The position numbers were made by a program, and so were the translations under genes. The notes beneath the pieces were generated by a model, which saw only the letters and a list, made by a program, of their open reading frames with translations, searched no databases and had not been told where the DNA came from. A stretch of 34,315 bases of DNA from CAWUIO01 sp963922455 (lineage in GTDB: Bacteria > Bacteroidota > Bacteroidia > Cytophagales > Microscillaceae): contig CAWUIO010000072.1 of the NCBI GenBank assembly GCA_963922455.1, positions 1-34,315 of the forward strand, given 5' to 3'. Positions 15,830 to 24,550 of this stretch are shown here, in pieces. Within the stretch, counting starts at the first letter, position 1; every line of letters begins with the position of its first letter.

Positions 15830-17782
15830 ATGCGGCAAAAGTCCACATATTTTTTTATTTTTCTTTTCCTTTTTTTGGGACAAAGATTACCGCTTTCGGC
15901 TCAAACTTCACGAATTGAGCGGCTGGAAAACTTATTGGAACTCAGCAATATTGATACAACCCGTATTAAAGTTTTAAATGCTTTATATGTTGAGTACTCC
16001 CAAAATGCTCCCTTAAAGGCCAAAGAGTACGCAGAAAAAGCATTGGAAATATCCGAAAGAATAGGCTTTATCCCGGGCATTATTAACAGTTCTGATAATA
16101 TAGCCGAGGTTTACCATTCTCAAGGGGTTTACAACATCGCCATTGAATTCTATATCAAATCTTTAGACTATAAGGAGAAGCAAGATGATTTGCTCAGTTT
16201 GGTAGATAGCTACAGTAACCTGGGCAAGGCTCACGTACAACTGGGCAATTACCCAAGAGCACTCTATTATTATCAAAGAAGTAAAGATATCAACCTAGGT
16301 CTGAATGATCCGATAGGCCTATCCCGAACCTACTCTAATATGGGAGTTGCCTATTATCAAGAAGGGGATTTGGAAAGTGCGATCCAATATCACCGATTGG
16401 CCTTAGATATTGCCGACTCTCTCAAAAACGACCCGATCATTGCCATCAATCTATCTAGCTTAGGAAGGACCTTCCATCGCAAAAAGATGTACCGAGATGC
16501 TCAGCGCTGCTATAGTCAACTCCTCCATATTGGCCAAAAAAATTCGGATAAAGTAAATATCCAAAGGGCCTACCAAGGGCTTTCCCAAATTTATGCCGAG
16601 CAAGGGGACTATAAAAAAGCCTATGAATACTACCAATTTTTTTCCCTAGTAAAAGAATCTCTTTTTCGAGATTTACAAACGGAGCAAGAAAAAGATATTC
16701 AAAACGTAGAATCTAAACTCCTCAGTGAGCGTCAAAGGCGACAACTTAGTGAAGCCGAACAGGCTCGCCGAACAATCCTCAATTATTTTCTTATAGCTTG
16801 CTTGGTTTTCTTTTTAGTTATAACGTTCGTCTTGTACCGAAATAACCTACTCCGGAAAAGAGTAAACCAACTACTAGAACAACAAAAAGAAGACATTGAA
16901 CAGAAACAGATCAAGCTTGAAGAACAAACACGTAAAATTGAGAGCCAAAATCTATCCATTCAACGTAAGAACGAAACGCTCGAGGCCACTTTCCGGGAAA
17001 TTGAACGTAAAAACAAAGATATTACGGCCAGTATTAACTATGCCAAACGGATTCAAGAATCCATGCTTCCCCGGCAGATTAAAATTACAGAGGCTTTACC
17101 AGAACATTTTATCCTGCATAATCCACGAGATATCGTAAGCGGTGATTTTTACTGGTTCTCCCATAAAGGTGATAAAACCATTATCGCTGCCGTAGATTGT
17201 ACGGGGCATGGGGTACCTGGCGCGATCATGTCCATGCTAGGCGATTCGTATTTGAATCAGATTATTAACTTGCAGAACATTACAGAGCCAGAAGTAGTGT
17301 TAAAAGAGTTACATAAAAATATAGGAATTGCCCTCAATCAACACGAGAATAATAACCAAGATGGTATGGATGTTGCCATCGTGGTAATTGACCGGGTAAA
17401 GAAAGTTATGGAGTTTTCTGGGGCTAGCCGCCCTATGCTCTTAATAAGAAACGGTGTGTTGGAAGATATCCAGTCTAATAGATTACCTATCGGAGGATTT
17501 CAAAAGGATCGCCCTCGGGAATTTTCTCGACAAACCTATTCCTTAGATGTCCCTACTTGGTTTTATATTTTTTCAGATGGCTTTCAAGATCAATTTGGGG
17601 GGCCCAGAGGACGTAAGTTTGCTAAAACTCGCCTAGTAAAAACTATATTTACTAATTACGAAAAACCCCTAGCCGAACAAAAGTGGATACTCGAGAAAAC
17701 CCTGAAAGACTGGATGGGACAAAACCGTCAGATGGATGATATTTTATTGATTGGAGTAAAACTGGATCCTGATACTGTGTAA
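15830..17782 (+). CDS. TPR sensor SpoIIE/PP2C-type serine phosphatase
   Basis: A 650-residue protein with a signal peptide (MRQKSTYFFIF... ending LSAQ), a TPR array outside the membrane (about residues 30-300; repeats such as SYSNLGKAHVQLGNYPRALYYYQRS), one transmembrane helix (about 315-336), a coiled coil (about 340-400) and a cytoplasmic SpoIIE phosphatase. Metal ligands are present: D439 in GDFYWF, D456 in AVDCTGHGVPG, and D636/D637 in QMDDILLIG. The TPR region replaces the GAF/PAS module of the first phosphatase, so the two probably sense different cues and act on the SiaC-like proteins (inference). It is followed after 43 bp by the second SiaC-like gene, forming a phosphatase-target pair with no kinase of its own. 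Confidence 0.88.
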   Translation: MRQKSTYFFIFLFLFLGQRLPLSAQTSRIERLENLLELSNIDTTRIKVLNALYVEYSQNAPLKAKEYAEKALEISERIGFIPGIINSSDNIAEVYHSQGVYNIAIEFYIKSLDYKEKQDDLLSLVDSYSNLGKAHVQLGNYPRALYYYQRSKDINLGLNDPIGLSRTYSNMGVAYYQEGDLESAIQYHRLALDIADSLKNDPIIAINLSSLGRTFHRKKMYRDAQRCYSQLLHIGQKNSDKVNIQRAYQGLSQIYAEQGDYKKAYEYYQFFSLVKESLFRDLQTEQEKDIQNVESKLLSERQRRQLSEAEQARRTILNYFLIACLVFFLVITFVLYRNNLLRKRVNQLLEQQKEDIEQKQIKLEEQTRKIESQNLSIQRKNETLEATFREIERKNKDITASINYAKRIQESMLPRQIKITEALPEHFILHNPRDIVSGDFYWFSHKGDKTIIAAVDCTGHGVPGAIMSMLGDSYLNQIINLQNITEPEVVLKELHKNIGIALNQHENNNQDGMDVAIVVIDRVKKVMEFSGASRPMLLIRNGVLEDIQSNRLPIGGFQKDRPREFSRQTYSLDVPTWFYIFSDGFQDQFGGPRGRKFAKTRLVKTIFTNYEKPLAEQKWILEKTLKDWMGQNRQMDDILLIGVKLDPDTV

Positions 17783-17825
17783 GTCAAGGGCGCTCAGTTT
17801 TTTACTCATTAATTTTGTGAAACTT

Positions 17826-18215
17826 ATGGAAGATATATATATCAAAGAAGCACCTACTACTCCAGAAGTACGTTTCAATTTTCAAGAAGGAGAATTGGAA
17901 GTTAAAGGGGTTTCTATACCAGAAGACACCGAAGAGTTTTACAATCCTTTATTGGAGGCTCTGGAAGAGTATATTCGTACGCATTTTCCTAAAAAGATTA
18001 ATATGACGTTTAAATTAATCTACGTTAATACAAGTACCTCTGCTGTTTTAGGTAAAATGATAAAAGTCTTAGAACCCCTCGACGGAGAAGACCGGGCCGT
18101 TTACGTAAATTGGTACTATGAAATTGAAGATGAAGATATGAAAGATCTGGGAGAAGATTTTAACTCTTTTTCTAAAATACCTTTTGAAATGATTGCTTGT
18201 GAAGAAATAACGTAA
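17826..18215 (+). CDS. SiaC-family regulatory phosphoprotein (DUF1987), second copy
   Basis: A 129-residue acidic protein with the same layout as the first copy: an EDTEEFYNPLLEAL helix, the switch motif LIYVNTSTS with T69 as the candidate phosphorylated residue, and VNWYYEIEDED towards the C-terminus. Its likely partner enzymes are the SiaB-like kinase at 14596 and the TPR phosphatase directly upstream. A GTG nine bases earlier is in frame, but ATG 17826 matches the length of the sister protein better. It converges on a minus-strand gene 31 bp away with no recognisable terminator between. Confidence 0.86.
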   Translation: MEDIYIKEAPTTPEVRFNFQEGELEVKGVSIPEDTEEFYNPLLEALEEYIRTHFPKKINMTFKLIYVNTSTSAVLGKMIKVLEPLDGEDRAVYVNWYYEIEDEDMKDLGEDFNSFSKIPFEMIACEEIT

Positions 18216-18246
18216 TGCTTACCTTTTACCTATTCTAGACAATTTC

Positions 18247-18852
18247 TTATTCATCACCACCTTCTGCACTAGCTTCTGGATCTGTTTGACCATTTAATTC
18301 CTCAGGTTTGGGTAGGTTTTCCTCTTCCTCGGACTCAGCCTGGTCTAAACTCCCACTATCTTTCCAGGTATTGTAGCGTTCCGTTATAATCTCAGCCATT
18401 TTGTTGTAATTGTCCCAACTATCCTCTACGTGATAGATAGAAGGTAAGCCCTCCGCTAATGCCGCTAGATAGTCCTGGTGATATTTACCGCTTTGATAGT
18501 AGGAGATTGAGAATGCATTCCCCTCTTCATTAAATAAATCCTCACCCAGATAACCGTCCCAGATGGCACTTAAAATGGAACAACTCATCTCGCGATTCCG
18601 GAAACGAATAACTTGAATAGCTTCGTCTTCTTCAAAAATTTCACTGTATAAATCATTTTCCAGCATCCATCCTAAAAACATACCAATGTGTACATAGGCT
18701 TGTTCAATCGGTAAGACTGTGGGAAACTCTCCGAGAAAATGATGTTTAGCTTTATCGTAAATCAAATTGACCGATCCTTTTTTTTCTTCTTTATCTGAGC
18801 GCATAATTCGAGGTAAGATCGTCTGGCCTAAGAAGGAAAATTCGCAACTCAT
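18247..18852 (-). CDS. DUF7832-like protein of unknown function
   Basis: A 201-residue, acidic, probably cytoplasmic protein. The core YDKAKHHFLGEFPTVLPIEQ, AYVHIGMFLGWMLENDLYS and EDSWDNYNKMAEIITERYNTWK matches what I recall of the DUF7832 family; no function is known for it. The last ~40 residues are a low-complexity, Glu-rich tail (AESEEEENLPKPEE). TATATTTG, a -7-like box, ends just before the annotated ATG. The true start may therefore be the methionine at residue 17, which would leave the conserved core intact. It is a single gene converging on the second SiaC-like gene. Confidence 0.7.
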   Translation of the reverse strand: MSCEFSFLGQTILPRIMRSDKEEKKGSVNLIYDKAKHHFLGEFPTVLPIEQAYVHIGMFLGWMLENDLYSEIFEEDEAIQVIRFRNREMSCSILSAIWDGYLGEDLFNEEGNAFSISYYQSGKYHQDYLAALAEGLPSIYHVEDSWDNYNKMAEIITERYNTWKDSGSLDQAESEEEENLPKPEELNGQTDPEASAEGGDE

Positions 18853-18913
18853 TCAAATATACTAATTTAAGTTTGTATTAAAATGAAACCTAAGCTTTTT
18901 TGCACCATGGGTG

Positions 18914-19636
18914 TCAAGACAAGAAGTAAGGTTTGAGCTCGGAAAGGCTTATGTAGCCTTCATATAGTGCTTTTCCTATGATGGCCCCATGCATTCCCAA
19001 ACTATCCAGAGATGCTAAATCTTCTAAGGAGCGGATACCTCCGCTAGCAATTAGTTGAGTATCAGGAAATTTTGCCCGTAAACGAGAATACAAATCAAGG
19101 GAGGGGCCATTTAATTTGCCATCACGGGAAATATCCGTACTGATGACATGTCGTACACCTTCTGCAACATATCCTTGTATAAATTCCTCTATATCCAAAC
19201 TGGTGGTGTCTTGCCAACCAGATATGGCTATTTTACCGTTTCGGGCGTCGGCCCCGAGTATAATTTTTTCAGAACCATATTCCCTTAGCCAACTTAAAAA
19301 CAAATCCCGGTTTTTTACTGCTATACTCCCTCCAGTAACTTGGCGAGCTCCACTAGAAAAGGCAATCTCCAAATCCTTTGAGCTCTTCAAGCCTCCTCCA
19401 AAATCTACCCAAAGCCCCGTTTCACGACAAATAGCTTCCAAGACTTTCCAATTTATAATACGTCCCGCCTTAGCTCCGTCCAAATCAACCAAATGAAGCT
19501 GTTGACAACCCGCGCCAGCATACTCCTTGGCTATCTCCACCGGATCGTGGTTATAAATCGTTTTTTGGGCATAATCCCCCTCAGTAAGGCGGACACATTG
19601 ACCATCTATTAAATCTATAGCGGGTATCGCTTTCAT
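18914..19636 (-). CDS. hisA: Phosphoribosylformimino-5-aminoimidazole carboxamide ribotide isomerase
   Basis: Catalyses the Amadori rearrangement of ProFAR to PRFAR in histidine biosynthesis. The 240-residue length is typical of this TIM-barrel enzyme. The two catalytic aspartates are D8 in AIDLIDGQCVRL and D130 in LGADARNGKIAISGW. Phosphate-binding loops VDFGGGLKSS and IASGGIRSLEDL are present, the latter near the C-terminus. The start is ATG 19636. It lies 85 bp after hisH on the same strand and probably belongs to the hisB-hisH-hisA transcript. hisF, hisI/E, hisG, hisD and hisC are not in the window. Confidence 0.96.
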   Translation of the reverse strand: MKAIPAIDLIDGQCVRLTEGDYAQKTIYNHDPVEIAKEYAGAGCQQLHLVDLDGAKAGRIINWKVLEAICRETGLWVDFGGGLKSSKDLEIAFSSGARQVTGGSIAVKNRDLFLSWLREYGSEKIILGADARNGKIAISGWQDTTSLDIEEFIQGYVAEGVRHVISTDISRDGKLNGPSLDLYSRLRAKFPDTQLIASGGIRSLEDLASLDSLGMHGAIIGKALYEGYISLSELKPYFLS

Positions 19637-19721
19637 AATTTAATGCTTAACTTATGGCATATCTCGGCTTGTTTTCTACAACAACCTTGTGAAAATACAA
19701 GAAGAACTAGCCTAGTGAAAA

Positions 19722-20315
19722 TTACAACTCGAGGAAATTTTGTAAAATACGTTGACCGGTCTTGCCGCTTTTTTCCGGATGGAACTGAACGGCATAAAAA
19801 TTATCTCGATGCACAGCTGCACTAAATGCTTCCGGGTATTCACAAACCGCAATCGTATCCGGTCCGCCCGCTACATAATAACTATGCACAAAATAAGCAT
19901 AGGCCCCTGCTTCAACTCCTTTAAAAAGTGGGCCTTTGACCTCGCTTAACGTATTCCAACCCATATGAGGGATTTTATAGCTTGGATCTTCTAGGTCCGG
20001 AAAACGCAAGATCTTTTCCGAAAAAATATCTAAACAAGGGGTATCGTTTTCTTCCGAATGGCTTCCCATAAGCTGCATACCCAAACAAATCCCTAAAAAG
20101 CTTTGCTTTAAATCTTTTAGCAACCGGTCTAAGCCTTTCTCGCGCAAATACCGCATAGCGGTACTAGCTTCACCAACCCCAGGAAAAATGACCTTATCGG
20201 CACTTTGTAGAACTTCGGGAACATCACTCACCAAAGCGCTAATACCTAAACGCTCTAGAGCATAGAGCAAAGATTGGGTATTTCCCGCATTATATTTTAC
20301 AATGACTAAATTCAT
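19722..20315 (-). CDS. hisH: Imidazole glycerol phosphate synthase, glutaminase subunit
   Basis: The class I glutamine amidotransferase subunit that feeds ammonia to HisF. The 197 residues carry the catalytic triad: nucleophile C77 in GICLGMQLMG, and H179 and E181 in VQFHPEKSG. The oxyanion region FPGVGEAS is also conserved. ATG 20315 is chosen because the protein then starts MNLVIVKYNAGNTQS, the family N-terminus; an open frame further upstream overlaps hisB and is not family-like. The start is 10 bp after the hisB stop, so the two are surely co-transcribed. Its partner HisF is not encoded in this window. Confidence 0.95.
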   Translation of the reverse strand: MNLVIVKYNAGNTQSLLYALERLGISALVSDVPEVLQSADKVIFPGVGEASTAMRYLREKGLDRLLKDLKQSFLGICLGMQLMGSHSEENDTPCLDIFSEKILRFPDLEDPSYKIPHMGWNTLSEVKGPLFKGVEAGAYAYFVHSYYVAGGPDTIAVCEYPEAFSAAVHRDNFYAVQFHPEKSGKTGQRILQNFLEL

Positions 20316-20325
20316 GTAACAAGAT

Positions 20326-21471
20326 TTAAGATAAGACGCCTTTGGTGCTTGGTATTTCTTGGGCGTTACTTCCCATAGCAATGGCCATCCGGGTAGCCTG
20401 GGCCCAACCCTTAAATATAGCCTCAATGATGTGATGATCATTCTCCCCCTCAGCTTGTATATTTAAGGTGCAACGGGCATTTTCGGCAAATGAATAAAAG
20501 AAATGAGATGCCATCTCCGTAGGCATCTGTCCTAACATTTCTCGCTTGAAGGGAGCTTTCCAAACCAAATACCCTCTCCCCGAAAAATCTAAAGCCACTT
20601 GAGCCAAAGCCTCATCCATGGGAAGTAGGGAATGCCCGTATCTACGAATACCCCTTTTATCACCAAGGGCTTGCTTAAACGCTTCACCTAAGGCAATAGC
20701 CAAGTCTTCTATGGTATGATGGGCTTCAATATGTAGGTCCCCTTGAGCCCGTATACTTAAATCACATCCGGAGTGCCGGGCCAGTTGGTGGAGCATATGG
20801 TCTAAAAAACCTATTCCCGTATGTATATCGGCCCGTCCCTTTCCGTCCAGCCTGAGTTCTAAATGGATCTCTGTCTCCTGGGTTTTTCTATGGATTCGGG
20901 CACTTCTTCCAGGCATTTTTTCACCCATAGCCAAAAAATCAAAAATCTCATCCCAATCTGGACTGATCAATTCAATCTTTTCTTCTACTTCCCGTCGGGG
21001 CATCTCTATCCCTAAAGAAGGGTCTTGCATAAGAATACCTTTGGCTCCTAAATTATAGGCAAGCTCCATATCCGATAGTCGGTCACCGATCACAAAAGAA
21101 TTACTCAAGTCGTACTCAGAATTGCCCAGATAGCTGTGCAACAGGGCGGTACCCGGTTTTCGGGTGGGGGCTTGCTCGTGAGCAAAGGTCTTATCAATAT
21201 GCACCGCCTCAAAACGAATGCCTTCATTTTCAAAGGTTTGCATCATTTTTTGATGAGCTGGCCAGAATGTATGTTCCGGAAAGCTATCAGTGCCTAATCC
21301 ATCTTGATTCGTCACCATCACCAGCTCAAAGTCCAGTTCCCGCCCAATCCGGTACAGATTCCGGATAACTTTAGGATAAAAATCTAGTTTTTCTAAGGAA
21401 TCGACTTGCTGGTCAATTACCGGCTCCAATATAAGAGTCCCGTCCCGGTCGAGAAAAAGTACACGCTTCAT
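20326..21471 (-). CDS. hisB: Bifunctional histidinol-phosphatase / imidazoleglycerol-phosphate dehydratase
   Basis: A 381-residue fusion. The N-terminal HAD-type histidinol-phosphatase (about residues 1-165) has the D8-x-D10 motif in FLDRDGTL and the later GDRLSDMELA. The C-terminal dehydratase (about 190-381) has the metal-binding motifs HHTIEDLAIALGEA and DHHIIEAIFKGWA, plus GIGFLDHMLHQLARHSG. The enzyme performs the sixth and eighth steps of histidine synthesis. This fused form occurs in gamma-proteobacteria and in many Bacteroidota. It is the first gene of the local his cluster, with a plausible promoter about 35 bp upstream. Confidence 0.96.
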   Translation of the reverse strand: MKRVLFLDRDGTLILEPVIDQQVDSLEKLDFYPKVIRNLYRIGRELDFELVMVTNQDGLGTDSFPEHTFWPAHQKMMQTFENEGIRFEAVHIDKTFAHEQAPTRKPGTALLHSYLGNSEYDLSNSFVIGDRLSDMELAYNLGAKGILMQDPSLGIEMPRREVEEKIELISPDWDEIFDFLAMGEKMPGRSARIHRKTQETEIHLELRLDGKGRADIHTGIGFLDHMLHQLARHSGCDLSIRAQGDLHIEAHHTIEDLAIALGEAFKQALGDKRGIRRYGHSLLPMDEALAQVALDFSGRGYLVWKAPFKREMLGQMPTEMASHFFYSFAENARCTLNIQAEGENDHHIIEAIFKGWAQATRMAIAMGSNAQEIPSTKGVLS

Positions 21472-21505
21472 AGCCTACACAATCTGATTTTTAAAAACTA
21501 AAAGG

Positions 21506-21536
21506 CGAATTTACAGATCAAGCTCCGGTTTTTCAA
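21506..21536 (-). promoter_or_regulatory. Putative Bacteroidota-type promoter for the his genes
   Basis: On the minus strand, TTG (complement of 21534-21536) is followed 20 bases later by TAAATTCG (complement of 21506-21513). This resembles the -33 TTG and -7 TAnnTTTG arrangement with one mismatch. It would give a leader of about 28 nt to the hisB ATG. No histidine-codon leader peptide or attenuator was seen in so short a leader. Confidence 0.4.
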
Positions 21537-21640
21537 TCCCCCACGCACTTTAAATCGAGGAAGGAATTGCATAAAATTTATGGGATGCCGAATACTTTTA
21601 GGCAAAAAATAGTTATGAAGTAAGATAATGTCAGCTTGTT

Positions 21641-22534
21641 ATGCCTAAATCATCATCAATATCCTTAAGGATCTTTTTCACTTTCCTATGCCTTGCCTTA
21701 TGGGAGCAGACTTTGGCCCGGCCCTACCCGGCCGCCGGCCCCCCCGTTTTTCAAAGGGTGCTTATGGCCCAAATGTATTACAATCAAAATTGGACCTTAG
21801 ATCGGGACACCCCCGAAATGATTGCCGATAGCCTGATCTCGCTCAAACCTACCTACATCTCCAATCTGATTTATTTGAGTGCCTCCAAAACTTTACAAGA
21901 AGACCAAATCCAAGCCTACCAACTTATCCGACAAAGAGTTCGTAAGGCATTGCCCAATTGTGTGTTTGATTTTGTGATTAATCCCCGTGAGTACAAAAGC
22001 CCCGAAGAGATCGTAAGCAAGATGCAAGAAATTGAGGAGCAATTGGAAGTTGATATTTGGTACCTAGATTTTGCCGAAACCTTGACCAAGGCCCGCAGTA
22101 AAGTAACCGAAGCCGCCATTAACTATGCCCATCAGCAGGGAAAGCGGGTAGGAGGCAATGAACCCCTTAGCGAAATACTCAAAATGGCCGACTTTGTGGT
22201 CTACCACGATGGAATGAATATAGATCTAAGCTTGAAAGATGAAATACTAAAACTCAATGAAAAATATTCCATTCAGGTACTTTTCCAAATCAATCATGAC
22301 GGGAGCCGTAGTGCCGACGATTCGGCTCATACCTTTGTGAAAAAATGGAGAACCTTTCAGAGGGTAAAACATCTCAAGCGCCTTTCCCGCAACCAGAGAT
22401 CCTGGAAATATAAATTAATGTATCCCGTATATTATCCGGTTATAATAAAACAAGAATCGTATAATGCAACCCGGGATGGCAATATTATGCATGATTTACG
22501 CACACTCTTGGACCTCAATAACCCCCTTGAGTAA
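21641..22534 (+). CDS. Exported protein of unknown function, possible TIM-barrel
   Basis: A 297-residue protein with a probable signal peptide (about residues 1-26, ending TLARP). Alternating hydrophobic strands and charged helices such as PTYISNLIYLSAS, CVFDFVINPREY, DIWYLDFAETL, ADFVVYHDGM and QVLFQINHDGS are spaced like a TIM-barrel, as in secreted glycosidase-like proteins. No catalytic motif or family name is recognised. It is probably a single gene, divergent from the his cluster, followed 123 bp later by the AAA+ ATPase gene. The fold is inferred from pattern only. Confidence 0.6.
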   Translation: MPKSSSISLRIFFTFLCLALWEQTLARPYPAAGPPVFQRVLMAQMYYNQNWTLDRDTPEMIADSLISLKPTYISNLIYLSASKTLQEDQIQAYQLIRQRVRKALPNCVFDFVINPREYKSPEEIVSKMQEIEEQLEVDIWYLDFAETLTKARSKVTEAAINYAHQQGKRVGGNEPLSEILKMADFVVYHDGMNIDLSLKDEILKLNEKYSIQVLFQINHDGSRSADDSAHTFVKKWRTFQRVKHLKRLSRNQRSWKYKLMYPVYYPVIIKQESYNATRDGNIMHDLRTLLDLNNPLE

Positions 22535-22657
22535 GTAATTTTGAACCTTATCCTTATATAAAAGTTTTTTTTGAAGTACTTTTCGAGTTATATGAAAATC
22601 CCTAACTTCGTTGAAGGCATTCATCGCTCCTATTTTCAAATTTTTAAACCATAATCC

Positions 22658-24181
22658 ATGTCCTACCAGAAATTATCGTCCCAAGAAAGGCTAGGGATAG
22701 ATACTTTGGGCGCCCTTAAACGCGCCGGCTACCAACCTCTCTCCATCAAAGAAGAATTAAGGGCTAATCTGATTACAAAAATCAAAAACAAAGTAGCTGT
22801 ATTTGAAGGTATCTATGGCTATGAAGACACGGTAATTCCCGAACTGGAAAGAGCCATACTATCCCGTCATCATATCAACCTATTGGGGCTTCGGGGGCAA
22901 GCCAAAACCCGCTTGGCCCGTTTGATGGTCAAGCTCTTAGATGAGTACATACCCGTAGTGAAAGGCTCAGAGCTCAACGATGATCCTATGCGCCCGCTTT
23001 CCCGTTACTCCCGAGATCTTATTGCCGAAATGGGCGATGAAACCCCGGTGGCTTGGCTGCATCAAAGCGAGCGTTATACCGAAAAGCTTGCCACCCCCGA
23101 CGTTTCGGTGGCCGATCTTATCGGGGATGTAGATCCCATAAAAGCGGCCAACCTCAAATTGGCCTATTCCGACGAGCGTGTAATCCACTATGGCTTGATC
23201 CCACGCTCCCACCGATGTATCTTTGTGATCAATGAGCTCCCTGATTTACAGGCCCGTATCCAGGTCTCCCTTTTCAATATTTTACAAGAAGGAGATATTC
23301 AGATCCGAGGTTTTAAATTAAGGCTTCCCCTGGACATTCAGTTTGTTTTTACTGCCAACCCTGAAGATTATACCAACCGGGGGAGTATCGTTACCCCACT
23401 CAAAGACCGCATAGATAGCCAAATCATAACCCACTACCCGCGCAGTATTGAGATAAGTAAAAAAATTACCGAGCAAGAAGCGCGTATTCCGGATGCCCAG
23501 AAGGCTATGGTCCACCCCAATGATGTGATTCAAAACATGATTGAGCAACTGGCCATGGAAGCCCGCGAAAGCGAATACGTGGATGCCAAAAGTGGTGTTT
23601 CTGCCCGTTTGACCATCTCCGCTTTTGAAAACTTAATGAGTGCCGGAGAACGCCGGGCCTTGAGAAATGGGGAGCCCAATACCCAAATACGTGTGGGTGA
23701 TTTATGGGGCGTAGTTCCCTCCATCACCGGAAAAGTGGAGCTGGTTTACGAAGGAGAGCAAGAAGGGCCGCTCATCGTGGCCCAAAACATGATCGGAAAG
23801 ACCATCCGAACCATGTTTTTAGACTACTTCCCCGATCCGGAAAAAATGAAGAAACAAAAGGACAAGAAAAACCCGTATAAACCCATCATTGACTGGTTTG
23901 GCGAAGGCAATACCCTGGACCTCCTCAATGAAGACCCCAATTTGGAGCACGAGAAAAAATTGACCCAAGTAACGGGCCTCTGGGATTTAATCGAGGAGTA
24001 CCATGCCCAGGAAGAACGCATCATGAAAATCTTCCTCATGGAATTTGCCCTCCACGGCTTGGCCGAGTACTCACTCATCAGTAAAAACATTTTGAGTATG
24101 GGCTTGCAGTTCAAAGACCTGCTCAGCAGTATGTTTAACATGCCCGATGCTGATTTTGACGATGAGGATGAAGACTATTAA
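22658..24181 (+). CDS. ChlI/MoxR-type AAA+ ATPase (magnesium-chelatase subunit I-like)
   Basis: A 507-residue AAA+ protein of the group often annotated as magnesium chelatase subunit I or MoxR-like. Walker A is GLRGQAKTR at residues 77-85 (K83, T84), a variant of GxxGxGK[ST] that I recall as usual in this group. Walker B is FVINELPDL with E193. The sensor-1-like FVFTANPEDYTNRG and the arginine-containing LKDRID follow. Members usually act with a von Willebrand factor A protein to remodel or insert metals into other proteins. No vWA gene lies next to this one, and no chlorophyll or cobalamin genes are nearby, so metal chelation is unsupported. The C-terminus is highly acidic (DADFDDEDEDY). Confidence 0.85.
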   Translation: MSYQKLSSQERLGIDTLGALKRAGYQPLSIKEELRANLITKIKNKVAVFEGIYGYEDTVIPELERAILSRHHINLLGLRGQAKTRLARLMVKLLDEYIPVVKGSELNDDPMRPLSRYSRDLIAEMGDETPVAWLHQSERYTEKLATPDVSVADLIGDVDPIKAANLKLAYSDERVIHYGLIPRSHRCIFVINELPDLQARIQVSLFNILQEGDIQIRGFKLRLPLDIQFVFTANPEDYTNRGSIVTPLKDRIDSQIITHYPRSIEISKKITEQEARIPDAQKAMVHPNDVIQNMIEQLAMEARESEYVDAKSGVSARLTISAFENLMSAGERRALRNGEPNTQIRVGDLWGVVPSITGKVELVYEGEQEGPLIVAQNMIGKTIRTMFLDYFPDPEKMKKQKDKKNPYKPIIDWFGEGNTLDLLNEDPNLEHEKKLTQVTGLWDLIEEYHAQEERIMKIFLMEFALHGLAEYSLISKNILSMGLQFKDLLSSMFNMPDADFDDEDEDY

Positions 24182-24200
24182 AAGCTAGCTTTACTAAATT

Positions 24201-24234
24201 GGAGCCATACTCTGCCGGGTTTGGCTCTTTTTCT
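24201..24234 (+). terminator. Rho-independent terminator after the AAA+ ATPase gene
   Basis: GAGCCA (24202-24207) pairs with TGGCTC (24222-24227) across a 14-base loop, followed by five T (24228-24232). It is 20 bp after the stop codon and just before a dispersed repeat, which begins at 24241. Confidence 0.65.
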
Positions 24235-24240
24235 TGCTCA

Positions 24241-24370
24241 GGGGCTGTCCCCGGCGATTTCAGTATGCATACAAAAGAAAGCTTAGTGCCGCCGGGGCCG
24301 GGCTTTCGCTACTCGCTGGCCTTCGCTCATACCAGCGGCGAGCTCAGACAGGCCGCTCTATCCCTCAGCC
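24241..24370 (-). repeat. Dispersed intergenic repeat, complete copy C (reverse orientation)
   Basis: On the minus strand it opens GGCTGAGGGATAGAGCGGCC, carries the core AGCGAGTAGCGAAAGCCCGG and closes with GGGGACAGCCCC. It lies right after the terminator of the AAA+ gene. The remaining sequence up to the deaminase start (24371-24550) holds A/T-rich leader without a recognised promoter. Confidence 0.84.
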
Positions 24371-24550
24371 AAAAGAAGGGAGAAGGTATGGTCAAAACCC
24401 ATGAAGATGCCTAGGGGCTTTTCCGGGCCAGAGGACTGCTAGGGTAAGCACAAACCTTTTTTAAAAACATATCCCCTTATCGGTTCCCTTTGCGAAAAAA
24501 TTCAAAATTTAGCCATAAATTAGGCTTAAAACATCCAGAACTCAAGCGCT

